NCBI GenBank assembly: GCA_041625325.1
Contig: JBFJTN010000252.1
Span: forward strand, 1-5,052
From: Oceanococcus sp041625325
GTDB lineage: Bacteria; Pseudomonadota; Gammaproteobacteria; Nevskiales; Oceanococcaceae
Length of the DNA stretch: 5,052 nt
Reading direction: 5' to 3'
Shown here piece by piece: positions 1 to 5,052 of this stretch (its first letter is position 1; every line of letters begins with the position of its first letter). The notes under the pieces are model-generated. The model searched no databases and had not been told where the DNA came from. It saw only the letters and a program-made list of their open reading frames with translations. The translations under genes and the position numbers were made by a program.

Positions 1-1278
1 CTGGCCGGCGGTTACGGCATTCTCAGCCTGGACGAGCGCGGCCACGGCGACTCCGGCGGCCTGATCCGGGTGCTGGACCCGGACTTCGAGGGCCAGGACT
101 GGCTGCAGGTTCTGGACTGGGTGGAGGAGAACCTCGGCTGGGTCATGGTGCGTCGGGATGAAACCGGCGAGATGGACCCGGTCATGGGCGCCTTCGGCGG
201 CAGCTATGGTGGTGGCTTCCAGCACCTGATCTACCGCATCGACCCCAAGGACCGGCTGGACGCCATTGCGCCGATGATCACCTGGCACGATCTGAACTAC
301 AGCCTGTATCCGAACCGGGTGTTCAAGTCCTACTGGGCGGCGCTGCTGTCGGCCGGTGGCAATGCCCTCGCCAACGGTCAGCACCCCGATGTGAACGCGG
401 GTCTGGCGCTGGGCCTGGGCGCCAACCAGCTCACCGCCGAGCAGCAGGACCTGCTGTATCGCAACTCGCTGGCCTACAACTGCGACGGCCACGGCCGGCC
501 GCTGCGGCGCATCGATGCCCTGTATGCGCAGAGCGCCGGTGACACGCTGTTCAATCTGAACGAGGCGCGCGACAACTACGAATGCGTGAAGGCCCTGGGT
601 GGCGACGTGCGCATCATGGCCGAGCCTTCCGGGCATTCCGGCGGCGCCCACACCAATTGCGGCTCGATCAACATGTTCGACGCCTGGCTGGCCTTCTTCG
701 ACGAGAAGCTCTACGGCCGCCGCGGCGCCGCCAGCTTCGTGCCGCAGGTCTGCCTGCACATCGGCATGGACGGTGAGGAAGGGGTGATCCTGGATGCGAT
801 TCCGGTCGGCGGTGACGAGCACGTGGTCGCCACGGTGTCGACCAGCAACCTGCTGCTGGCGGAAGCCCAGGACGCCCTGCTGGGGCCGGTCGCCCTGGAT
901 CTGGGCTGGACCGCTGGCCCGGGTGGCGATCTGCTGGTCGGCATCCCGCGCATCGAGATTGCGATCACCGATCCCGCGCTGGGCGTGGACGGCCTGCTCG
1001 ATCCCATCCTGTTCGTGGCGATCGGCCGCAGCCAGGATGGCGGCGCGAGCTGGCAGCCGGTGATGAATCAGGTCACGCCCTATCGCGGCTACGGGAGCTT
1101 TACCGACGAACTGGTCGGGGTCACCGAGCGCTTCAACGAGGGTGACAAGCTGGCCCTGCTGATCTACCCCTCGCACAGCGGCCAGTACCCGGGCTCCGGC
1201 ACCCAGCCGGCGGCGGTGGTCAATGTCGAGGCGACGGTCAAGGTGCCGATGATCGGCAACGCTCACCGCCGCCCCTGA
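1..1278 (+). CDS. S15/CocE-type alpha/beta-hydrolase, 5'-truncated by window edge
   Basis: The frame is open from base 1 to a TGA at 1276-1278, giving 425 residues; the start lies outside the window. Residues 5-20 carry the strand and loop Y-G-I-L-S-L-D-E-R-G-H-G-D-S-G-G. The nucleophile elbow GGSYGG (66-71, Ser68) fits the G-x-S-Y-x-G signature of S15/CocE enzymes. The segment APMITWHDLNYSL (about 90-102) follows it. AQSAGDTLFNLNEA places the likely acid at Asp181, and His212 or His217 (SGHSGGAHTNCG) is the likely base. Residues from about 245 to the end look like a beta-sandwich resembling the C-terminal domain of the family. The four visible cysteines (161, 195, 220, 251) suggest disulfides and an exported protein, but a signal peptide would lie off-window; roughly 80-150 residues are probably missing. 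By family it should hydrolyse an ester or amide through an acyl-enzyme; the substrate is unknown. It is followed by its own terminator and converges on the large lipoprotein gene. Confidence 0.85.
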   Translation: MAGGYGILSLDERGHGDSGGLIRVLDPDFEGQDWLQVLDWVEENLGWVMVRRDETGEMDPVMGAFGGSYGGGFQHLIYRIDPKDRLDAIAPMITWHDLNYSLYPNRVFKSYWAALLSAGGNALANGQHPDVNAGLALGLGANQLTAEQQDLLYRNSLAYNCDGHGRPLRRIDALYAQSAGDTLFNLNEARDNYECVKALGGDVRIMAEPSGHSGGAHTNCGSINMFDAWLAFFDEKLYGRRGAASFVPQVCLHIGMDGEEGVILDAIPVGGDEHVVATVSTSNLLLAEAQDALLGPVALDLGWTAGPGGDLLVGIPRIEIAITDPALGVDGLLDPILFVAIGRSQDGGASWQPVMNQVTPYRGYGSFTDELVGVTERFNEGDKLALLIYPSHSGQYPGSGTQPAAVVNVEATVKVPMIGNAHRRP

Positions 1279-1297
1279 GGCCGCAAGCCCGCGCTGC

Positions 1298-1326
1298 GGC
1301 CGCCGCGGTAACGGCCCGCGGCGGCC
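1298..1326. other. GC-rich perfect hairpin after the S15-like gene
   Basis: GGCCGCCGCGG (1298-1308) and CCGCGGCGGCC (1316-1326) are exact reverse complements around the 7-base loop TAACGGC. It starts 20 bases after the stop codon at 1278 and has no T-run on either side. It is therefore not an intrinsic terminator by itself. It may protect the mRNA 3' end or assist the T-tailed hairpin that follows. Confidence 0.55.
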
Positions 1327-1344
1327 CGGCCCTCAACGATCATG

Positions 1345-1375
1345 CGGCCCGCCTTCTGGCGGGCCGTTTTCTTTT
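1345..1375 (+). terminator. Rho-independent terminator of the S15-like gene
   Basis: A perfect 9-bp stem CGGCCCGCC (1345-1353) / GGCGGGCCG (1358-1366) with a TTCT tetraloop is followed directly by TTTTCTTTT (1367-1375). This is the classical intrinsic terminator layout for plus-strand transcription ending the gene that stops at 1278. Read from the minus strand the hairpin lacks a U-tract, so it should not be an efficient intrinsic terminator for the convergent gene, although the stem may still form in that RNA. Confidence 0.9.
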
Positions 1376-1383
1376 GTGCCGGC

Positions 1384-3594
1384 CTACATGCCCGGCAGCA
1401 CGCAGCGCACCCGGGCGCTGATGCAGGGCGCGTCGATGTCCGGCCCCAGCCGGTCGACCTGATCCAGCGGGATCACCGGCAGCATCAGCGACGAGGGGTG
1501 GGCGCTGTCGTGGAACAGCGAGGCCAGGGTGGCGGCGGATTTGGGAATGTAGATCCAGTCGTTGTCGTCCAGCGCCGGTGAATGGATCTTCACCACCAGG
1601 CGGTGGCCGGGCCGGAACACGTGGCCGACGGGGAAGATCTCCACCAGGTACTCGTGCAGCTCGCTGGCCAGGATCAGGTCCGGCACCGGCCCGGCATGCG
1701 GGCGCCAGGGCCGGTAGATGCGGCCTTCGTTGGTGTACTGCGAGCGCTGCACATCGATGGCGCGGTGGGCGGCCCGGAGCACGCCGCGCTGCAGGTAGCT
1801 GAGATGGCCGTCCGGGTCTTCGTCCAGCAGCTGGATCATGATCTCCAGATCGACCGGCACGGCGGCCGGTGCGGGCAGCTCCGCCGGCGAGGCCTGCAGG
1901 AACAGGCTGGCGGTGGCCGGGCCGGCGATGACCATGGGCTGCTCGAAGGGCGCGCTGCGGAACATCAGCTCATCCGGCCCGCTCACGCTGGTGATCTCGC
2001 CGAAGCTGTCCACCCCGGCCTGGTAGCTGTAGAACTGGCGCCGGCTGCCGTGGAAGTAGGTGGTGTGGCCGTCCTCGCCGGGTGGCTGCGTGTCCAGGCT
2101 GCCGTCGGCCTGCAGGTAGAAGTCGGTCCAGTCGGTCTCGGGCAGCGGGAAGTCCGCGGACAGGATCTCGCCATTGGAGCGCTCCGGCCCCTCGGCGTGC
2201 AGGCGGCTCACCTCCAGCAGCACGCGCACCGATTCGCGCTGCGCCAGCGGGTCGACGAAGGGATTGGGCTCGTCCAGCAGCCAGTAATCCAGCCAGGCCT
2301 TGCGCTCGGCAATGGTCTCCACCAGCTGGGCATGGGAGTCGTGATTGCCGTTGAGCAGGATCAGGCGCCTGGGGATGTCCTCGCGCAGGGCGTCGTAGAT
2401 GCTGGTGGCGCCGCGCGGCCCGGTCTGCTCGTCCTGGTAGGCCAGCAGCACCTGGGTCGGCACCTCGATATTGTGCACCTGGTCGATCACCGAGCGGCTG
2501 CGATACCACTCGCCATCCCAGTCCTGCATGCCGTTGAGAACGGGGTCCTGCAGCACGGTGCGCGAGCGCGCGGCCTGGTTGCGCAGGCACTGGCGGTCGC
2601 CGTTGTCGGCCAGCACGCCGGCTAGCGAACCGCCCAGCACGTCGTAGGCCAGGCGCACGCCGCCGGTCCACAGCAGGGGGAAGCCGTAGTTGGTGAGCCC
2701 GCCCGGGTAGACGATGTCGCGGTACAGGTCGCCGAGCAGGCCGGAGATGGACAGCACCTTGAGCGAGGGCGGCTGGGTGGTCGCGATCATGGTCGCGGTG
2801 ATGCCGGAATAGGAATGTCCGAACAGGCCGACCTCGCCGTTGGACCAGGGCTGGGCCGCGGCCCATTCGATCAGGTGGTGGCCATCCCAGGCCGAGACAT
2901 TCGAGAACAGATCGAATTCGCCGCCGGAGCAGCCGCTGCCGCGCACATTGGCCACGATGGACACGTAGTCCTGCTCGTAGTACTTGCCGTGTGCCGCCCG
3001 GGTGCCGCCCTGCAGCGGCATCGGCCCGGCGAAGGGCTCGCCGAAAATGTCGGCCAGATCGCCGGCCGGGGTCTGGCCATCGGAGGAGCCCGACTCGTAG
3101 CCGGACATCTCGACCACCACCGGATAGCGCCGGCCGGGCACGTAGTTCTCCGGTGGCCGGATGTTGATCGCGATCAGCACCCCGTCGGGCATCTGCAGGT
3201 AGTGGTTGGGGCCCTGCACGTGGCTGGGGCTGGAGTAGCCGACGAAGGGATAGATGAAGGCGCAGAAGCCCTCGGCCCGCGCCGGATCCAGGGCCGAGCC
3301 CTGCGCGATGCAGTCCTCGTAGCTCACCGGCGGCGGCTGGTCCAGCGGGCCGAACACCGCATCGCAGAAGGCCCCGCCCAGATCCGGGTCGAAGGCGGTG
3401 GCCAGGGCCAGACAGTCGGCCATCAGGAAGCTGGCCGGGCTGTACTCCCCCTTGTCCCAGGGCGCGGTGGGGGCGTCGTCGCGGAAGGGGAAGGTCTCGG
3501 CACCCGCCGTCGTGTCGCCGCGGCCGCCCTGGCAGGCGGTCAGCAGCAGGGCGAGGCCCAGGGCGCTGGCGCGCATGGCGTGGCTGATGTTCAT
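1384..3594 (-). CDS. CocE/NonD-family (S15, X-Pro dipeptidyl-peptidase-like) lipoprotein hydrolase
   Basis: This is a complete 736-residue protein. The ATG at 3594-3592 is chosen because GGGAG lies 6 bases upstream and a lipoprotein signal begins there: MNISHAMRAS, a hydrophobic core, then lipobox L-T-A-C with Cys21. Residues 60-117 hold a duplicated Cys-x15-Cys motif. The hydrolase domain spans about 125-460. VRGSGCSGGEF (217-227) and nucleophile elbow GHSYSG (259-264, Ser261) fit the family's G-x-S-Y-x-G. Asp388 (AYQDEQTGPRG) and His418 or His421 (NGNHDSH) are the likely partners. Residues about 545-705 match the PepX_C jelly-roll pattern (FRSAPFEQPMVIAGP, then VFRPGHRLVVKIHSP). Known members are cocaine esterase, glutaryl-7-ACA acylase and X-Pro dipeptidyl peptidases, so the reaction is ester or amide acyl hydrolysis; the substrate cannot be assigned. 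Eight non-lipid cysteines suggest up to four disulfides. Gln22 after the lipid Cys favours the outer membrane under the enterobacterial +2 rule. It lies 154 bases downstream of the esterase lipoprotein on the same strand. Confidence 0.92.
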   Translation of the reverse strand: MNISHAMRASALGLALLLTACQGGRGDTTAGAETFPFRDDAPTAPWDKGEYSPASFLMADCLALATAFDPDLGGAFCDAVFGPLDQPPPVSYEDCIAQGSALDPARAEGFCAFIYPFVGYSSPSHVQGPNHYLQMPDGVLIAINIRPPENYVPGRRYPVVVEMSGYESGSSDGQTPAGDLADIFGEPFAGPMPLQGGTRAAHGKYYEQDYVSIVANVRGSGCSGGEFDLFSNVSAWDGHHLIEWAAAQPWSNGEVGLFGHSYSGITATMIATTQPPSLKVLSISGLLGDLYRDIVYPGGLTNYGFPLLWTGGVRLAYDVLGGSLAGVLADNGDRQCLRNQAARSRTVLQDPVLNGMQDWDGEWYRSRSVIDQVHNIEVPTQVLLAYQDEQTGPRGATSIYDALREDIPRRLILLNGNHDSHAQLVETIAERKAWLDYWLLDEPNPFVDPLAQRESVRVLLEVSRLHAEGPERSNGEILSADFPLPETDWTDFYLQADGSLDTQPPGEDGHTTYFHGSRRQFYSYQAGVDSFGEITSVSGPDELMFRSAPFEQPMVIAGPATASLFLQASPAELPAPAAVPVDLEIMIQLLDEDPDGHLSYLQRGVLRAAHRAIDVQRSQYTNEGRIYRPWRPHAGPVPDLILASELHEYLVEIFPVGHVFRPGHRLVVKIHSPALDDNDWIYIPKSAATLASLFHDSAHPSSLMLPVIPLDQVDRLGPDIDAPCISARVRCVLPGM
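3244..3417 (-). repeat. Protein-level tandem Cys-x15-Cys repeat in the large lipoprotein
   Basis: Residues 60-83 (D-C-L-A-L-A-T-A-F-D-P ... A-F-C-D) and 94-117 (D-C-I-A-Q-G-S-A-L-D-P ... G-F-C-A) align without gaps. They share Asp, Cys, Ala, Ala, Asp, Pro, Phe and Cys at equivalent positions. The Cys pairs (61/77 and 95/111) have identical spacing. The segment lies between the lipid anchor and the catalytic domain. I infer two small disulfide-linked helical hairpins, or one domain held by crossed disulfides. I do not recognise the motif as a named domain. Confidence 0.65.
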
Positions 3595-3600
3595 CGGAAT

Positions 3601-3605
3601 CTCCC
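3601..3605 (-). promoter_or_regulatory. Ribosome binding site of the large lipoprotein gene
   Basis: On the minus strand GGGAG is followed by ATTCCG and then ATG, a 6-base spacing. It settles the start at 3594 over the longer open frame running back to 3843, which would overlap the end of the upstream gene and bury the signal peptide. Confidence 0.75.
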
Positions 3606-3619
3606 GGTGCGGCAGCTGC

Positions 3620-3634
3620 GGCGCCCGGGGCGCC
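3620..3634. repeat. 15-bp GC palindrome in the leader of the large lipoprotein gene
   Basis: GGCGCCC (3620-3626) and GGGCGCC (3628-3634) are exact reverse complements around one base. In the minus-strand mRNA this sits about 15 bases upstream of the GGGAG ribosome binding site. It could form a tight stem-loop near the translation start or be a protein-binding dyad. GC-only palindromes arise easily by chance in DNA of this composition. Confidence 0.4.
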
Positions 3635-3654
3635 TGCCACCGCTGTCTTGTGTT

Positions 3655-3706
3655 GATGATGTGGGTGCCGCCTGCGTTCCCCCGGGCGGGACCCTGCCAC
3701 ATCATC
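3655..3706. repeat. Inverted repeat GATGATGTGG ... CCACATCATC in the gap between the lipoprotein genes
   Basis: The 10-bp arms at 3655-3664 and 3697-3706 are perfect reverse complements separated by 32 bases. Inside, CCGCC (3668-3672) and GGCGG (3685-3689) can pair as an inner stem. The outer arms are mixed sequence, not GC-only, in a GC-rich setting, so chance is a less easy explanation. There is no T-run after either side, so it is not an intrinsic terminator. It could be an intercistronic mRNA structure that sets relative expression of the two genes, or a two-half-site operator. Confidence 0.5.
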
Positions 3707-3748
3707 GGCCAGCGCCGGCCGGCCCGCCTGATCCGCCCGGACGAGCCC

Positions 3749-4813
3749 TCAGGGCGCGGCGGCAGGCTCCGGCAGCGGCCGTTCGCGCAGGAAGGCGAAC
3801 ATGCTCCCGCTCCACTGATAGGGCCACAGCAGGTGGCGGGCACCGCCCGGCGTGGCCAGTTCCATCGGATCGCCGGAGTAGCTGCAGCTGCGGTCGCAGG
3901 CCGCGACCTGCTGCTGCAGTTCGTTGATGATCACGCTGCGGTACTCGACCTGCGGCATGTGCTGGGTCATCTCCGCGGCGAAGCCTTCGGCGCCGGTCAG
4001 GCAGATACCGGCGATGTCGCAGTGGTTGTGCACCGTCATGATCGGCAGGAGGTTGTTGCCGAAGGGTGGCTGGGCGCAGGGATCGAGCAGGTCGGAGTAG
4101 GGGTGCGGGCTGGAATAGGCCGCCACCGCCGCGATGCCCGGCGTGTTCAGGCCGTACAGGATGGCGGTCGATGCGCCATTGGACCAGCCGGACAGGTAGA
4201 TCCGCCGGGGATCGACCGCATGATCCTCACGGACCCGGGTGATGAAGTGGTCGATGGTGGCCACGTCCACGTTCAGGGCCGGATCGGCACGATCGAAGTT
4301 GCGGTACCAGTGATCGAAGCCCCAGGCGGTGTCGTCGGGGAAGGGGTAATGGTGGGCCTTGTCGCGGCCATCGATCATCAGCAGCAGGAAGCCCGGCTGC
4401 TGCGGGTCCTCGCCCAGCACCGCCGTGCCGTTGGCGAATTCGTAGAGGTTGTAGGGCGTCTGGATGTCGCCCGGGAACAGCGAGCCGCCGAGGAAGACCA
4501 GCAGGGGCGCCGGGTCCGGCATGGATTCCGGCACATGCAGGCAGGCCCGCCGCGGCGTGCCGTCGGAATCGGTCCAGTCCAGCAGCCGGGCGCCGCGCAG
4601 CGGGCAGAACTGCTCCACCGGCCAGGCATCGGCCAGCTCGCCCTGCAGCGAGGGTTCGGTGGACATGGGCGGATTGCCGTGGATTCCGGCGCAGCCCTCG
4701 CCGGTGGCCGGCTGCGGCGGCACCGCGTGGTCGGAGCGGGCCTGGGCGGTGATGGAATCGACACCGCCCTGGCAGGCCGCCAGGATCAGGACAAAAGGCA
4801 GGATGCGCCACAT
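3749..4813 (-). CDS. Lipoprotein esterase, PHB-depolymerase/LpqC-like alpha/beta-hydrolase
   Basis: This is a complete 354-residue protein. The ATG at 4813-4811 is chosen for the AGGGGAG site 7 bases upstream and the signal peptide MWRILPFVLILAAC, lipobox L-A-A-C with Cys14. The longer open frame to 4984 would cover the start of the divergent gene. After a linker, RRACLHVPESM (88-98) and LLVFLGGSLFPG (104-115) give the first strands and the oxyanion-hole loop. IYLSGWSNGAST (205-216) is the nucleophile elbow with Ser211, in the G-x-S-N-G form usual in PHB-depolymerase/LpqC-like esterases. Asp266 (HNHCDIAGIC) and His327 (GGARHLLWPYQW) are the likely acid and base. By family it hydrolyses esters, for example polyhydroxyalkanoate oligomers or feruloyl and acetyl esters; the substrate is not determinable here. 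It has eight non-lipid cysteines (41, 70, 91, 246, 265, 271, 306, 310), many for this size, so disulfides are likely. It is the first gene of a possible two-gene unit with the large lipoprotein. Confidence 0.87.
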   Translation of the reverse strand: MWRILPFVLILAACQGGVDSITAQARSDHAVPPQPATGEGCAGIHGNPPMSTEPSLQGELADAWPVEQFCPLRGARLLDWTDSDGTPRRACLHVPESMPDPAPLLVFLGGSLFPGDIQTPYNLYEFANGTAVLGEDPQQPGFLLLMIDGRDKAHHYPFPDDTAWGFDHWYRNFDRADPALNVDVATIDHFITRVREDHAVDPRRIYLSGWSNGASTAILYGLNTPGIAAVAAYSSPHPYSDLLDPCAQPPFGNNLLPIMTVHNHCDIAGICLTGAEGFAAEMTQHMPQVEYRSVIINELQQQVAACDRSCSYSGDPMELATPGGARHLLWPYQWSGSMFAFLRERPLPEPAAAP

Positions 4814-4820
4814 GGCTGGT

Positions 4821-4827
4821 CTCCCCT
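4821..4827 (-). promoter_or_regulatory. Ribosome binding site of the esterase lipoprotein gene
   Basis: AGGGGAG on the minus strand is followed 7 bases later by the ATG at 4813. Together with the lipobox 13 residues in, it fixes the start. Confidence 0.75.
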
Positions 4828-4851
4828 GTGCATCTACGCCCGTCTGCGCGG

Positions 4852-4866
4852 GCTGGACGGTCCAGC
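4852..4866. promoter_or_regulatory. Candidate operator: perfect 15-bp palindrome between divergent genes
   Basis: GCTGGAC (4852-4858) and GTCCAGC (4860-4866) are exact reverse complements around a single G. It lies 39 bases before the esterase start and 90 before the divergent MBL gene. It partly overlaps TATGCT (minus strand, 4869-4864), a weak -10-like hexamer. Position and symmetry suit a binding site for a dimeric regulator. A 5'-UTR stem-loop is the alternative. No regulator gene is visible in the window. Confidence 0.45.
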
Positions 4867-4904
4867 ATAGCGCCGCCGCGCGCGCAACGCACGGCCCCCC
4901 CGCA

Positions 4905-4929
4905 GGCCCGCTTCGGGCCGCGTTATCAT
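4905..4929 (+). promoter_or_regulatory. Weak candidate promoter and small hairpin ahead of the MBL-fold gene
   Basis: TATCAT (4924-4929) matches the -10 consensus at five of six positions and lies 27 bases before the ATG at 4956. No -35-like hexamer is found 15-18 bases upstream. That stretch instead contains the small hairpin GGCCCG-CTT-CGGGCC (4905-4919). The only firm statement is that the 142-base gap between the divergent starts must hold the promoters for both directions. Confidence 0.25.
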
Positions 4930-4942
4930 GGCCGCGAACGCC

Positions 4943-4948
4943 AAGGAG
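4943..4948 (+). promoter_or_regulatory. Ribosome binding site of the MBL-fold gene
   Basis: AAGGAG, a near-ideal Shine-Dalgarno sequence, lies 7 bases before the ATG at 4956. It supports this start over the ATG at 4928, which is in another frame. Confidence 0.85.
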
Positions 4949-4955
4949 CCCGCCG

Positions 4956-5052
4956 ATGATTGTCGAGCAGATCTGGACCGGCAACGCCTACCGCAATTTC
5001 AACTACCTGATCGCCTGCCCCGAAACCGGCGAGGCGCTGGCCATCGATCCGC
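4956..5052 (+). CDS. MBL-fold metallo-hydrolase, glyoxalase II-like (N-terminus only)
   Basis: Only 32 codons are visible before the window ends. They read MIVEQIWTGN, then A-Y-R-N-F-N-Y-L-I-A-C and P-E-T-G-E-A-L-A-I-D-P. This matches the N-terminal beta-strand pattern of hydroxyacylglutathione-hydrolase-like (GloB/YcbL-type) proteins: 'RNFxYLIxCxxTGEAxxIDP' directly before the first metal-site region. The zinc motif H-x-H-x-D-H lies beyond the edge and cannot be checked. No signal peptide is present, so the protein should be cytoplasmic. By family it hydrolyses a thioester such as S-lactoylglutathione, but MBL-fold proteins vary widely, so the exact substrate is open. It is divergent from the esterase lipoprotein gene. 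Confidence 0.75.
   Translation, partial: MIVEQIWTGNAYRNFNYLIACPETGEALAIDP

Noticed and set aside
1582..2625. 347-codon plus-strand open frame within the large lipoprotein gene
   Set aside because: It is fully antisense to a confident CocE-family gene, rich in A, G, V and Q, and shows no family signature.
1970..3700. 576-codon minus-strand open frame overlapping the large lipoprotein gene in another frame
   Set aside because: The translation is dominated by R, A, G and P, while the alternative frame has a lipobox, GHSYSG and a PepX_C domain.
3595..3843. N-terminal extension of the large lipoprotein to 3843
   Set aside because: It would overlap the 3' end of the upstream esterase gene, place the signal peptide internally and ignore the GGGAG site at 3601-3605.
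2815..3927. 370-codon plus-strand open frame
   Set aside because: It is antisense to the N-terminal half of the large lipoprotein and runs through an intergenic gap into the next gene. It ends in an R/A/P-rich tail typical of shadow frames.
3398..4870. 490-codon plus-strand open frame antisense to both lipoprotein genes
   Set aside because: The frame is long only because stop codons are rare opposite GC-rich coding DNA. Its translation is low in complexity, has no recognisable domain, and lies opposite two genes with clear catalytic motifs and signal peptides.
4864..4887. Sigma-70 promoter for the esterase from TTGCGC (4887-4882) and TATGCT (4869-4864), minus strand
   Set aside because: The spacer is only 12 bases and the -35 match is poor, so the pair is not a credible sigma-70 promoter.
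4814..4984. N-terminal extension of the esterase lipoprotein to 4984
   Set aside because: It would overlap the start and ribosome site of the divergent MBL-fold gene and bury the lipoprotein signal peptide about 57 residues in.
4928..5052. ATG at 4928 as start of the last gene
   Set aside because: It is in a different frame from the recognisable MBL-fold N-terminus and has no ribosome site, whereas AAGGAG precedes the ATG at 4956 at ideal spacing.
1..5052. Mobile element, CRISPR array, tRNA/rRNA or toxin-antitoxin genes
   Set aside because: No transposase or integrase motifs, regularly spaced repeats, cloverleaf-like segments or small paired genes were found. Coding and termination signals account for nearly all the sequence.

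Overview
The window is GC-rich throughout (well above 60% by eye). Coding is dense, with Shine-Dalgarno sequences of AGGAG type. Two genes begin with classical lipoprotein signal peptides whose residue after the lipobox Cys is Gln rather than Asp. Together these suggest a high-GC Gram-negative, most likely a Pseudomonadota such as a gammaproteobacterium. That placement is inference: no marker gene or rRNA is present.

Layout: (i) 1-1278 (+) is the 3' part of a serine alpha/beta-hydrolase of the S15/CocE type. It ends in a strong intrinsic terminator at 1345-1375. (ii) 1384-3594 (-), convergent with it, is a complete 736-residue lipoprotein of the CocE/NonD (X-Pro dipeptidyl-peptidase-like) family. 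It has a Cys-containing tandem repeat near its N-terminus and a PepX_C-type beta domain at its C-terminus. (iii) 3595-3748 is a 154-base gap with two inverted repeats. (iv) 3749-4813 (-) is a second complete lipoprotein, a 354-residue esterase resembling PHB-depolymerase/LpqC enzymes. It lies directly upstream of gene ii on the same strand. (v) 4814-4955 is a divergent regulatory region with a perfect 15-bp palindrome. (vi) From 4956 (+) to the window end is the start of an MBL-fold (glyoxalase II-like) hydrolase.

Three of the four genes encode different serine alpha/beta-hydrolases. All three have an even number of non-lipid cysteines in the part visible (4, 8 and 8), as expected for disulfide-bearing proteins outside the cytoplasm. 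The two lipoproteins share the same CQGG start of the mature chain. They could form a small cell-envelope set for hydrolysing esters or amides taken from outside, with the S15-like gene at 1-1278 as an associated member. The substrate cannot be read from the sequence. The MBL-fold gene looks cytoplasmic and is probably unrelated housekeeping. I found no mobile element, CRISPR, RNA gene or phage feature, and nothing that clearly amounts to a new system. The most unusual items are the Cys repeat in the large lipoprotein and the palindromes in the two intergenic gaps. No stretch over 300 bases lacks a gene.
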